Assembly (NCBI GenBank): GCA_029215795.1
Contig: JARDYH010000005.1
Coordinates: forward strand, 43,096,001 to 43,160,000
Source: Anniella stebbinsi
Lineage: Eukaryota; Chordata; Lepidosauria; Squamata; Anniellidae
DNA: 64,000 nt
Direction: 5' to 3'
The position numbers and the translations under genes were made by a program. The notes under the pieces are model-generated. The model saw nothing but the letters and a program-made list of their open reading frames with translations, did not search any database and was not told the origin of the DNA. This document shows positions 44,216 to 55,029 of this stretch, in pieces (within the stretch, counting starts at the first letter, position 1; every line of letters starts with the position of its first letter).

Positions 44216-45344
44216 AAGAAGAGAACACTATTATTCCAGGAAGAGGCACATACAATACAAGAGGAAAGAAAACAGATGCATAAACTCATATTCCTTCTTT
44301 TGCTGAAGAATAGTTGTGCCAGGTCCAGTCTAATATAGAGGGTGCCTCCAATCTTGCAGCCTCCCTGGGGAATGAAGAGGTGTTGGATCTGGTAGATCCA
44401 TACTGCCCCACCTTCAGAATGCTCTGTTTCAGGGGTCTCCCACCAGTGGGAACAGTTACATCTGCAAGGCATATGTAACCTTACCTTGGGCATAACTGGG
44501 GCTTCTGATGCACATGTGTCCACGCCACTCACTGGTGGAGAAGCACCTCTACTCTGTCCCAGTCCACCTACACACACCCCACAGTGGCAGCCCAAGGGAG
44601 TTTGGGTTTCCCTGCCCAATGTGCATTCACTTTAATCGGCTTCACCCAGGATAATTTTATATCAAATGAATGGCTTGGTTATCAAGTGGCACAAGGCAAG
44701 TATCCCCTTTTTTAGGGCATGCATGTTGATCCTTAACTCTTCTCATGTTTGTGAGTGAAAAACGAAATGGGAAGGAAAGGTTTTTTCTCAGTGAATTGAT
44801 CTCGAGCAATCACATTCTACAGTCAGAACTGAGGATCTGCCATGGTTCATTACAAAGATCCAACTAAAACAGACACAACCTGGACAGAAACGCACAATGC
44901 TAAGGTTTTCTCAATTTAGTGCAACCTTCGAAAGAGGCCCTGTTCTTCAGCTGGCAACACTTCTGCACTTTAAAGAAGCAAGTATCCAAAGCCTATGGCC
45001 TGCTGACTGGATTAAGCTTGTGTCCCAGATCCAGAAACATTGATCCAAATCTCTTTGTTTCCGTCAATGTATGGGGCAGCAGTGTTGCCTAGCACATGAG
45101 AGGGATAAAGAGACAGAAGAATAAATAGGCCCAGTGACTGAAGAGGGTATTTGGGATGAGTCAGCGCATGATTACAGCAACAACCGAGGGCCATAGCCAA
45201 AGTTACATTCTCTGCAAGAACCAAGAGCATAATGTGTGAGCCGTGCTGTCATGTGAGTGGGGAGTCAAGTTTGCAGGGCAGATTTCCACCTCCTTTTTCA
45301 GTCTCCAGCATCGAGTTCAACAGATTAAAAGGAGAAACAGAGAG

Positions 45345-45347
<3 letters not shown>
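44216..45347. other. anonymous sequence
   Basis: A 150-codon minus frame at 44167-44619 has no domain. No repeat family recognised. Confidence 0.3.

Positions 45348-45383
<36 letters not shown>
45348..45383. repeat. (GA)n microsatellite
   Basis: About 18 uninterrupted AG units. Confidence 0.95.
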
Positions 45384-45385
<2 letters not shown>

Positions 45386-45588
45386 CATGATGTCACCCAG
45401 TTTGTTATCAACATACCCAGCCAATGCAGAACAGGCGCATGTAATTAATATATTGTTCAAACTACTATGTGTAGTTTCTTTGTGACTGTGAAATGATATA
45501 CTGTTTATCAGCATCCTCAGGTTACAGTCATCATGCTGTATACAGAATGTAGTGTGTTGGTTTGTACCATACAACGTTTTGTAGCTCT

Positions 45589-46075
45589 GAGAGCCAGTGG
45601 GATACAGAGGCTAGAGAACTGGCAGGACCGGCCCTACCATTAGGCAGAGTGAGACAACTACTTCAGGTGAGAGGCGCTGGGGGGCAGCAGCGGCAACCCC
45701 TCAGCTGTTCCTCCTGAACCCCACAGCCACTCCCCTCTATTAGAGGGCAGAGCTATTGTATGTGTGCCACACAGCTTGCCCTGCACCCTCTAAGCTAGCC
45801 TACTGGCCCTTTGGTACAGTCAAAGATACTATCCCATTGCCAGTCTTGAAGTACGATTCAACTGCCAGTCCAGTCAGCTTCTGTACGTGAAAGGGGGGGC
45901 GGTATCTTGTCCTTTGCCTCTGGCAGCCAAATGTTCACTTGTTTGTGGGAACCTCTTGCTCAAATTCCCCATCATCCAGTGAGCTAACAGTGTGGCTTTA
46001 GGTGTGTTACTGTTTCTCTGCTGCAACTACCTCCCAGGGGTTTTTTTGCAGATAAAATGCTCATATAGCAAATGT
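45589..46075 (+). mobile_element. MIR/CORE-like SINE interrupted by another repeat
   Basis: 45589-45622 (GAGAGCCAGTGGGATACAGA and GGCTAGAGAACTGG) is the tRNA-like head, and about 45965-46075 (CCAGTGAGCTAACAGTGTGG, then CTACCTCCCAGGGG and GCAGATAAAATG) is the decayed core. The 310 bases between them belong to a different repeat. Confidence 0.5.
45623..45935. mobile_element. GGCCGGCCC-type repeat inserted in the SINE
   Basis: Begins CAGGACCGGCCCTACCATTA and GGCAGAGTGAGACAACTACT. The right part has GTCCTTTGCCTCTGGCAGCC, roughly inverted to GGCAGAGTGAGAC at the left. Probably a DNA transposon; right boundary and TSD not resolved. Confidence 0.4.
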
Positions 46076-46079
46076 AGGT

Positions 46080-46505
46080 GTTTGCTGACCGTTCATCTTG
46101 CAGTGTGAGTTCATCAAGCTCTGTCCCATTAATTTATCTTTAAAATGTTCACATCCACTGAAAAATCTGGGTTGGAGCACATGAAGAGGTCTTCCAAACA
46201 TCCACCTACATTCCCCCTGCATATCATCAGCTTAATGTATGGTTCCAAAGTTGTGTAATTGGACTTAAATGAAATGATTAAAGTTGTCTGAGTTTCTTGT
46301 TTGCAGAATAAAGGACGGTGTACTGAGCACATGTATTTGTGGTATACATGGCATACTTAGATTCATGATGAAAATAATTATGGCTATGGCTATGAAAAAT
46401 AAAATGTCATAATTCCTCTGTTTCTCTCCTCTCCTCTTATATTATAATGAACAGCCACTCCTCCCTGTGCTGGCCACACACCACCTGTATCCTACTGTTC
46501 CCTCC
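46080..46505. other. anonymous sequence
   Basis: AT-biased; no recognised family. Confidence 0.3.
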
Positions 46506-46511
46506 GAAAAG

Positions 46512-46572
46512 AGATAACAGTGGAGATTCCCCTGAGAGGGAGTGATGTATAGGGGAATCCCCACTGTTATCT
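46512..46572. repeat. short hairpin, 22-bp arms and 17-base loop
   Basis: Arms 46512-46533 and 46551-46572 pair with one mismatch in 22. A third related copy (AATAACATTGGAGAATCCT) follows at 46590-46608. It has pre-miRNA-like dimensions but is more likely a remnant of a palindromic MITE. Confidence 0.7.
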
Positions 46573-46984
46573 CCAATTTGAGATCAGAAATAACATTGGA
46601 GAATCCTCCATGGGGTGGGGCTTTGAGGCCAAGCCCTGCCTCCTAAAGGAATCCAAGGAGGCTCTTGAGCCTGAATGAAGATTTTCTGTGGGCCGGAAGT
46701 AGACTTTTGGGCTGGAAGTTCTGCATCACTGTCCTATAGCCTTCAAGATGACAGGGCCAAAGCTCTGGGATGAGTGGAAGAAGCTGAAAAAAGGTCCCCT
46801 TGCCTGCCCCTGTAGTCCTGAAATGGCAGCTCTGCTGTGGGCATGGCTGAGGCAGGCTGTCGTCAGAATGGTGGATGGCTGCTGTTAGGACAGCAGCTAC
46901 CCATCCTTTGCTGAGCCCCACCTCCATAAGCTGGAGGCATTGGAAGAGGGGAAAAGCAGGAAATTAAACTAGGGACTTTGCTAT

Positions 46985-47255
46985 ATGGTGACAGCTACCA
47001 ACTTGGATGGCTTAAAAAGGGAGAAGACGATCAATAGTGACTAGTTCTGATGGCTGTATGCTGCCTCCAGTACCAGAGGTAGTATGCCTTTGTACACCAG
47101 TTGCTGGGGAACATGAGTGGGAGGTGCTGTTGCACTCATGTCTTGCTTGAGGGCTTCATGTGGGCAGCTGGTTAGCCATTGTGTGAACAGAATGCTGGTC
47201 TAGATGGACTTTGGTCTGATCCAGCATGGCTCTTTTTACATGCTTATGTTTATTT
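46985..47255 (+). mobile_element. CR1-like LINE 3' end (AAGAACATAAG family), plus-strand copy
   Basis: GATGGCTTAAAAAGGGAGAA, then CTGATGGCTGTATGCTGCCT, TTGCTGGGGAACATGAGTGG, GAATGCTGGTCTAGATGGAC and a tail TTTTACATGCTTATGTTTA. The same blocks occur inverted at 24460, 50822 and 51206. Confidence 0.75.
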
Positions 47256-47266
47256 GGAAGTAAGAC

Positions 47267-47325
47267 CAATGGAGTGTTCAATGGAGCTTACTCCTAAATC
47301 AGTACACATAGGATTGCATTGTTAC
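47267..47325. mobile_element. GTGCAATCCTATGC-type MITE, half copy
   Basis: GTTCAATGGAGCTTACTCCT and ACACATAGGATTGCATTGTT match one arm of the family. It directly follows the LINE tail. Confidence 0.5.
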
Positions 47326-47362
47326 AGGTCTTCTTATCTCTAGAGATCTGTTTCAGTAACAG

Positions 47363-47389
47363 TTACACACACACACACACACACACACC
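47363..47389. repeat. (AC)n microsatellite
   Basis: About 13 AC units. Confidence 0.95.
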
Positions 47390-48179
47390 AAGTATTCCAG
47401 CTGCTTTCGAACAGAAACAGCTTTCTGAAAACCAGGCAAGCCCAGAAATTACAACCAGTTTCGGTAATTAGAAGAAGTAAACTTTTTTTAAAAAAGCATG
47501 AAAGTGTATTTGCATGTTAATCGCTGCCTTTGTTAGTGCTGCAAGGCTGTGACCGACAACAAAAAAGGGAATTTCCGGACTTGAAAAATATTAACCCTCA
47601 TCTTCAGCACCACTTTCCCTCTTCTCAGTGCCACTATTAAGGTGTGGGATGCATGTAAGTTTTTTGAGTGCCCTGAATGTTCCCACTACCGCCCCCCTCT
47701 TTTTTTTTCCTGTCAGCTTGATCAGATCCCCTCTTGGGAAGACAGCTGGTCCCTAGAGCAACATACCTTTGCTCTAGGAATGATCTATGAGCCCATTTTC
47801 ACTTGAGGCAAACCAGGTGGGATTTAGGAGATCCTTGATCAAGATCTTCAATTTAAAAAGAAGAGCAATTTCAGGGGCAGAGGACCTACAGAACTAGGGT
47901 AAGGGACTAATCCTTTTCACAGTTTCATATTCTGATGAAATCTCTCTCTTGAAGGACCTATATGTTCAATGGTGGGATAGGCAACCTTTGTGGGTCCTAG
48001 ACAACTGTTCTGGGCACTACCACAAAATGGCTACCATGAGAGGCATGGCAAAGGAAAAATAACTAGTCCAAAAGGTAGGATCTGAGCCTCAACACAAGAA
48101 ACAACTCCCTTGAACCCATGGTTTTCAGCAGCAATAGAAAGCTGTTTCACACAATCCCCACCCGGTGGTAAGAAAATGT
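47390..48179. other. anonymous sequence
   Basis: 47500-47600 has high-complexity sequence (TTTGCATGTTAATCGCTGCC and downstream) that may be constrained; unproven. 47960-48060 resembles the 16.5-kb TGGCACCC repeat weakly. Confidence 0.25.
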
Positions 48180-48184
48180 TGTTG

Positions 48185-48225
<41 letters not shown>

Positions 48226-48226
48226 T
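48180..48226. repeat. (GTT)n(ATT)n microsatellite
   Basis: Three GTT units followed by about 12 ATT units. Confidence 0.95.
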
Positions 48227-48329
48227 TAAGTGGCAGAGGTTGAGGACTTTGGTGGGCACCAAGTAAAATGTCCAGAGGTTCATTGGCATCCACTGGCATC
48301 ATGGTTGCTTATCCCTGTTCTATGGTTTT

Positions 48330-49194
48330 AAAAAAATCAAATAGGACAGATACTTTTATGGTACCTCACCCATATAGGATGTGGGTAATGGAGGAAGTAT
48401 TGCCCTCACTCTGAATTAGTTTTGTTTGACCTCAGTCACGTAACCAAATATGACTAGCTACAAAATGACCTTTGTTCCTAGGGGAAAAGTTCTCACTTTT
48501 CCAGTAAGTGCCAGACCAGCTGTGAGCAATTCTCTCAACTTGAGGTTACCCCAGAAGGTGGGGGACGACGACAGTGCATTTTGATGGCAACTGTACCTTG
48601 GAAACTGTGAGTACAAGTTCCCCTTGGATTGCAGCTCTGACTAAATGGTGACTACACTCTTCCTTTATCTTCTTTTTAGGGCTGCCAACTTACATTCTGG
48701 CAGAGCATTCAGCACCTGTGTAGTAAGTAGAAACTCAGCAGAAACTCAAGCTAGAGGTGTTTCTTACTTTAAGAAGTAAAGTAAGTCATCTTACTTGATG
48801 ACACTGAGAGGATGCAGATGTAGTGTCTCCTTCCCCGCCTCACCATTCCATCAAGTAGGCCCACTTTTCTTTCCCTTCTGTTCTGAGACAAAACTATTCC
48901 TACTAGAGCAAGGAGATGAGGTTGGGGAAAAGGCCTATGGGAACAGACAGGGCAGGAGGTGCAGTGGCTGCATCCCCTCTCTGTGCTACAGAGATTTAAA
49001 GCAGAGGTGGTGAACCTCAGCCCCACAGGCTATTTCTGGCTCACTAATCTGGCCCTCCAGGATTCCTCAGAAGGTCCTCACCTCCCCCTGATCCCTCTCC
49101 CTGTCCCTTGATTAGGAATCATTTGATGGTTTCATGGCTTTTCCATGTTTTCATTTCCAGTGGGTTTTTTTAATTAAAGAAATGGTTTTGGTTT
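48330..49194. other. anonymous sequence
   Basis: No recognised family except a possible palindromic-repeat half at 49000-49060 (AGAGGTGGTGAACCTCAGCC). Confidence 0.3.
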
Positions 49195-49372
49195 TTGATT
49201 CCCCCCTCCCCATGACTAAATTTGCATAAAATTCTGGAAAGTAAGAAACCAGTCTGCAAGTCCACAGAATCCGTGTGACCTGGGACTAGCCAGTCCATTC
49301 CAAATCCGTGAGTCAGATCCATAGAAATTATTTGAATGCATTGCAGATTTTTCGGACATCCCTGACCTACAC
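49195..49372 (-). mobile_element. hAT-like element, TAGGGATGT family, copy 3
   Basis: The reverse complement starts TCAGGGATGTCCGAAAAATC and continues ATTTCTATGGATC, GGACTGGC, ACACGGATTCTGTGGACTTG and CTTTCCAGAATTTTATGCAA, matching 2884-3010. The far part is missing. Confidence 0.65.
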
Positions 49373-50131
49373 TGCAACAATTTGTTGAAGGCCTCCAATT
49401 GTTCCTGCTATTTCTGATGTTCAGGCATCAGTGGAGTTCCTTACATAGATAAAATGGACACTCCTGCACAAGAGCGGACTTAGCATACTTATGAAAACAC
49501 CAAGGTCTGCAAGCATACAAAAAACAACTCCTACAGAAATAAAATAAAATCTAGGGAAAATCCCCCTCCCCCTTCAGAGCAGCATGTTCAGTGGGCATGA
49601 AATTCTGGCTGGCTAACTCTGGGGGGGGGGGGGGAGAGAGAGAATGGAAAATTGGGCTTGGGGTGACATGGAATGGAGTGTTTGGTATCTGGAACGACAG
49701 CAATCCACAGTGCAACATTTTGCTACAGGTCCCAACTGTCTGAAGCTAGTAGCTACTCTACTCATTTTTAAGCAGCCCTTGAATGATCAGGAGTATTGTG
49801 AAGAGAAGTGCAAAGAAATGACATGATTCCTCAACAGGATTCTGGCAAACCATTAACCTTGTGGATGGTTGATGATTAGAACTAAGAGAGAAACTCTGAA
49901 AGTTTCAGTCAACAGGTGGGTGGTTTTTTATTTTGCAAATGATGCCAGTGCATAGAGAAGTAAAGGAAGTGTTTTGATCAAGGGAATTTTACGTACTGGT
50001 GAACATGCCCACCCCCACATTGCCCAAAAAAACCACAAAAAACAGAAAGCGAAGTTCAGGAGTTGTTCACCTATTAAAATGAAGGAACATAACTTCTTGT
50101 GGTAAATAGGACCCATTCTTCTTTCCTAAGG
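49373..50131. other. anonymous sequence with a G13 run
   Basis: Poly-G at about 49621-49633 then GA repeats. No family recognised. Confidence 0.35.
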
Positions 50132-50255
50132 CTTTATTTATTTATTTATTTATTTATTGCATTTTTATACCGCCCTATAGCCGAAGCTCTCTGGGCGGTT
50201 CACAAAAATTAAAACCATAAAATCATTTTAAAAATATAAAATATTCGGTCTCCCC
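50132..50255 (-). mobile_element. L3-type LINE 3' tail
   Basis: (TTTA)n at 50132-50157, then GCATTTTTATACCGCCCTAT and AGCCGAAGCTCTCTGGGCGG, the reverse complement of the L3-type 3' motif. Only about 120 bp remain. Confidence 0.85.
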
Positions 50256-50339
50256 TTCATCATCCATCCAAAATGCCTTTCCTTTGGATGTTTATAAATG
50301 TATTGCAGACCAACACCTATACGTTTCTTGAAACTTTTG

Positions 50340-50820
50340 TCCCATTTTTTGAATTGTAAACTAAAGCTGAGAAACTGGAGGATTGTCTGTGCCCACAGCA
50401 TTTTTCTAACTTTTTTGCAATCTACCAGGAAGTGCTTTGGGTTCCCCTTCCTTCAAAGTCAGGTAACTGCAACCATTCCTGCTCCTTCTTGTCCTTTCCC
50501 CTTAAATCTATCAAATTCCACACGTGGAGTCCACCATTGCCACCAGCACCTAAGCTTTCCATTCCCCTGTTCTGTCCTTTCCATGGCAACACCTTCAGTT
50601 CCTTATTCGGTAAATGTTGATTTCCCCAATCTTCATTTCTTACTTAGAACCACTGTACTGGTACAAGTCTAGGAGATGGGAATACTAACAAAGCCATTTC
50701 TCTCTTCTGTAACAAGTTTACATATGTTTTTATGAACAAACACTGGTTTAAAAAGAAAGAAAAAGTATATACTTTTGGACTTTTAATGAATGTTTGAACT
50801 AATTTCCCCACATTTAGAAG
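50340..50820. repeat. unidentified 430-480-bp direct repeat, copy 1
   Basis: Pairs with 55030-55480 in direct orientation. Shared blocks: CACAGCATTTTTCTAACTT, TTTGGGTTCCCCTTCCT, AAGTCAG, CCACCATTG and CACCAGCACCTAAGCT, TTCCATTGCAAC-like, TTCTTCTGTAACAA and AATTCCCC. No coding frame, TIR or tRNA head. Confidence 0.65.
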
Positions 50821-50821
50821 C

Positions 50822-51190
50822 AAGAACATAAGAACCATGATGGATCATACCAAGGGGCCATCTAGTCTAGCATTCTGTTCACACAGTGGCTAACCAGCTG
50901 TCCATGGGAAGCCCACAAGCAGGACATGAGTGCAACAGCATCCTCCCACCCATGTTTCCCAGTAACTGCTGAACATGGGCATACTGCCTCTGATACTGGA
51001 GGTAGCATATAGCCATCAGTAGCCATTCCTCCATGAATTTGTCTAATCCCCTTTTAAAGCCACTATAATTGACAGCCATCACTGCAGCTTGTGGCAGTGA
51101 ATTCCATTGTTTAGCTATGCCTTGTGTGAAGAAGTACTTCCTTTTTCCCCTGTCCTGAATCAAGTAGCTATTCCACACTTTGTTAGAAGC
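50822..51190 (-). mobile_element. CR1-like LINE 3' end (AAGAACATAAG family), copy 3
   Basis: On the minus strand an open frame (within 50879-51286) includes RGKRKYFFTQGIAKQWNSLP, FKRGLDKFMEEW and CPACGLPMDSW, the C-terminus of a non-LTR ORF2. The tail is the complement of AAGAACATAAGAACC. The clade is CR1-like by layout but not proven. Confidence 0.75.
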
Positions 51191-51205
51191 TTCGGGCATA
51201 AATAA

Positions 51206-51600
51206 GAGCATTAGAACACAAGAAGAGCAATGCTCGATCAGACCAAGGGTCCATCTAGTGCAGAACTCTGTATACACAATGGCCAACTAACTATCGGCCA
51301 GGAACCCGCAAGCAGGACATGGTGTTACAGCAGCAGCACCCACCCATGTTCCCCAGAAACTGGTGGATATAGGCTTATTGCCTCTGATACTGGAGGTAGC
51401 ACATAGTCATGAGGACTAGTAGCCATGGATAGCCGTCTCCTCCAGGAATTTATGCAACTCCCTTTTAAAACCATCCAAACTGGTGGCTATCACTACATCT
51501 TGTGGTAGTGAATTCCAAATCTGCCATGTGCATACCACACCTCTGGTTAAAGGCCCTCTTGGAGCCATGTTCATTGTTCCAGATATATACAGGTGTTCAT
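51206..51600 (-). mobile_element. CR1-like LINE 3' end (AAGAACATAAG family), copy 4
   Basis: A second head-to-tail copy: TTAGAACACAAGAAGAGCAA, then CAGACCAAGGGTCCATCTAG and the same series of blocks, ending CTACATCTTGTGGTAGTGAA and beyond. It begins 15 bases after copy 3 ends, so the two inserted next to each other or arose by duplication. Confidence 0.75.
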
Positions 51601-52640
51601 GTGAGTGTGAATAAGGGCATGAAGCAACAGGCAGTACTGCTGTGGTGGAGTGGTGGTTAAACTTCCCCCAATATTTACCTGGTCTAAATTCTCCTAAAGT
51701 GCTGTTTCACCACCACCATGGAAAACACACATACTGTATGATCTGGAAGCTGCTCTTAATTTTTCAAAAAAATTAAACATAGCTCCTGTCATCTCATCTA
51801 CTTTGTTCCTTAGTCAGTCACTATCATCACATGTCTTTGTAATGTCAAGGAATAATAATTGCAGCAACTGAGATGGAAAGAGATTTGGAAAGTATCATGA
51901 AGCAATTGCGTTGAGACGATCCAGTTCCTCACACCCCTATCTGGGGTCAGGAATGGATGAAATCGCCTTTCCAGGCAATGATTCAGAACAGTGGGTGGCA
52001 ATGGGCTGATATTTAACTGCACAGTCAGTGGGTGAGAAAATGAGAGGTGAGGAGGGGAAGAGGGCAAACCTCTGGCCACTTTTCTCCTTTCAATCTGCAA
52101 TTGTTTACTCGTTGCTTTCCGGGATGTGAAGGCCTCTGGCAATTGACACAGAAGGAAGAGGAGAAATGTTACCCACGCTTCTGCTGAAGCAAATGAATCC
52201 AGCTCAGTGTAGCAGTTCTATGTAATGTTCCCCAGTCGTTAGGAAACTCTTCACTTTGAAAACTGCAGAGCATACTGATTTTGCTTTCTTTCTTTCTTTC
52301 TTTCTTTTTTTCTTTCTAACAAATCCCTTCAATTCCATTAAGTTCTATAGAACAGGTCCTATTCCTCAAAACTGTTGCTCACCCTGCCCCATTTTTAAGT
52401 ACAACTTACAGCCTTATTGGGGGTCTAGACACAATGGGTGGCTTCTTTTAGGTCCATTTCCTCTCTACTTGGTCTCCTTCCTTTCAGTCAGTCACAAGCT
52501 CTCCTCCTCCTCCATGGATTCTTCTGGGAACATCTGTTTGGGTTTGGAATGCAAGGGCCATTTCCACATTCCACAAAATACCATGGTGACACAGATCTAG
52601 ATGTCCCAGCTCATTACACAGCACCAAAATGATGTTTGAA
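51601..52640. other. anonymous sequence with (TTTC)n
   Basis: (TTTC)n at 52283-52318. Open frames on both strands have no domain. No family recognised. Confidence 0.35.
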
Positions 52641-52795
52641 TCTATGAAGTGGAGTGGCCTTATACCGAATCAGATAATCAGCCTGTCTAACACAGTCCTG
52701 TCTGTTCTGACTGGAACGCCAAAGTCTCAAACAAGGAAAGGTCTTTCCTAGTCCCTGCCGCATTTTGTTATAGAGGAGCTGGTTCTCTGACACGT
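52641..52795 (-). mobile_element. tRNA-Ala-derived SINE, decayed
   Basis: Left part GGCCTTATACCGAATCAGAT and AATCAGCCTGTCTAACACAG is the complement of the SINE's 3' half; the right part GGTCTTTCCTAGTCCCTGCC is its body. The head is lost. Confidence 0.6.
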
Positions 52796-53164
52796 GTATT
52801 ATGTGCTTTAAAAAAAAAAAAAAACCAGACACCTTGACTCAAGGATCCATTTTGGTTCCAGAAGACACAGCCCGAAAAACTGCCAGCAATGTCATTAAGG
52901 TTCTGAACCACTGCAGAGGCAGAGGAGACAGGCAATATACTTGCTTCTTCCTTCGTTAGATTTAAGGGAGTTGTTTCCTGTAACCATAGAAACATGCTCT
53001 GGAATTGCCATGCTGCTACTCAGCTGACTAACCCCCAAGGGTATCTTTGTGAACTGACCAATCAGAAACCCTGATGGGAAAAATAGCCCAGTTCTAGAAC
53101 ATCCCCCACCTCCCAGACAGATCAGCAAGGGCCAGAACTACCCATGAGCCCCCTTGATGACACC
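52796..53164. other. anonymous sequence
   Basis: A13 run near 52811. No recognised repeat or exon. Confidence 0.3.
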
Positions 53165-53790
53165 TTTTGTTTTGATTATTACATATTTATACTTCCCAAC
53201 AGCCAAGGCTCTCTGGGCACTTCTCAATTAAAACCACAATATACAAAGGTCAGAATTTTTTAAAAAAATATTGTTTTTTTTAAAATGTCATATAAAATCA
53301 GGAAAAGTTATAATCCAGGGAAGGCTTGTCTGAAAAGATGTGTTTTCAGGAGACGTTTGAAAAATGTTATATTTTCCACCTCCTAAACTGCACGAGGGAG
53401 GGTTCTCCAGAGGGTGGGTGCTGCTTCAGAGAAGGCTGTCAAGGTTCTTCGTGACGACATTCTGTTCATCTTGGAATGATGAGCAGGACCTCCTCTGATG
53501 ATCATAAATGTTGTCTGGGCATGTATAAGGGAAAGCGTTCTGCTAGGTTTCCTGGTCCCAAGTTGTTTAGGGCTTTATAGGATAATAGCATAATCTTGTA
53601 TATGGCTCAATAGCTAACAGGCAGCCAGTGCAAGGTGTCCTGGTGAGCACCCCAGCTGTTGCGTTCTGGACAAGCTGCAGCTTCCAAACCGCACACATGG
53701 GTAGCTCCACATGCAGTGCATTACAGTAGTCTAATCATGAGGTTACCAGTGCATGAATGACCATGGCTAGGCTATCCCTATCCAGGAATG
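53165..53790 (-). mobile_element. L3/L2-type LINE 3' portion
   Basis: Left edge TATTTATACTTCCCAACAGC and CAAGGCTCTCTGGGCACTTC is the complement of the L3-type 3' motif. To the right come complements of C-terminal blocks: GCAGCCAGTGCAAGGTG, CTGGACAAGCTGCAGCTTCC and CAGTGCATTACAGTAGTCTA. Frames broken. Confidence 0.75.
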
Positions 53791-54196
53791 GGATAGGGAA
53801 AGCCTATTGCACTATGCTGCTCTGTATAGCCAGCTAGATGGAAATTAATCAAGGATCAGGGAGCTTTCTAGTCATTCCCCAGAGCCAAACTATTGTTTCC
53901 TTTGTTCTGACCCTTCCTAGTTCCAACCTCTGAACCATCAAGCTCTAAGTACAATTTGTTTTGAAGCCTAGAACTGCACTGGAATACAAGCAGTTAAAGC
54001 TCAATTGTTCCACTTGAACATCCCTCTTACTGGTGTGCCTGAGCTCTGAAAATAACCAGGAGTCCAATTGGCTTTAATATCATTCCTCATTATTCTTTTC
54101 TAACATGGTTCTCTACTGTACACTCTATTCTACTCTGGACTACTGCCTATCCCACATTTCCAAGGACAGAGTTTCCCCTTGCACTTTCCTACTGAA
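53791..54196. other. anonymous sequence
   Basis: Nothing recognised. Confidence 0.3.
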
Positions 54197-54271
54197 CCAT
54201 CTTATTTATTTGATTTATACCCCAGCTTTCCACCATCTTATTTATTTGATTTATACCCCAGCTTTCCACCA
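54197..54271. repeat. 36-bp tandem duplication
   Basis: Two identical 36-bp units (54198-54233 and 54234-54269) built around TTATTTATTTGATTTATACC. They have no mismatch, so the duplication is recent or this site is polymorphic. The unit resembles a LINE tail complement. Confidence 0.92.
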
Positions 54272-54461
54272 AGAAAATGCCACTCAAGTTGTCTCAATGC
54301 ACCTTTTTACTGCATTTTGCCCAAAGGGATCCATTACCATGTACAGCCAGAAAAAAAGATTCACCAACCCCAATAAAACGCCCATTGAGTCCCAAAGCCA
54401 AGTTCCATACATGCACAAACACAATTTGACCAGGCACTCTGCATTGTCTGTGGGAGTTGTC

Positions 54462-54774
54462 TAGGCTGACCATATGAAAAGGAGGACAGGCTCATGTAAC
54501 TTTAACAGTTGTAGAGAAAAGGGAATTTCAGCCAGTGTCATTTGTATGCAATTAGTTCCTGGTGAAATTCCCTCTTCATCACAACAGTTAAAGTTGCAGG
54601 GGCCCTGCCTTCTTTTGTATATGATCACTCTAGTATAGTGCCTGCAACTTTAACTGTTGCGATGAAGAAGGGATTTCACCAGGAACTAATTGCATACAAA
54701 TGACTGAAATTCCCTTTTCTCTACAACTGTTAAAGTTACATGAGCCCTGTCCTCCTTTTCATATGGTCAGCCTA
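54462..54774 (+). mobile_element. hAT-like MITE dimer (type A ends), perfect TSD
   Basis: 313 bp. Ends are TAGGCTGACCATATG and its complement, with exact TSD GAGTTGTC at 54454-54461 and 54775-54782. The first monomer is complete, including the inner terminus ATATGATCACTCTA; the second is inverted and lacks it. A small deletion sits in the second monomer (about 54702). Best reference copy of type A. Confidence 0.93.
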
Positions 54775-55029
54775 GAGTTGTCAGGTTTGATGCCAAGGGA
54801 AGTGGCCAAGAAGTGAGCTTAAAATATTGGGAAGCAGATACCAAAAACACTTCAGCAGAATGCTTGAACTCTGAACTATTAGGCTCTCCCTCTAAATCTA
54901 CTCTCAGTTGGCTCCAGGGTCCCTAATAATGGCTTAGCCTCTATTTGATCTCTGTGAATGCCACTTGTGGCAGGACCACCTTTGGCTCTATCATCCACTG
55001 GCTGGTCTTGGACAACTTGGTATTCATGC

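Noticed and set aside
44167..44619. 150-codon minus frame
   Set aside because: No domain; its composition matches the non-coding surroundings.
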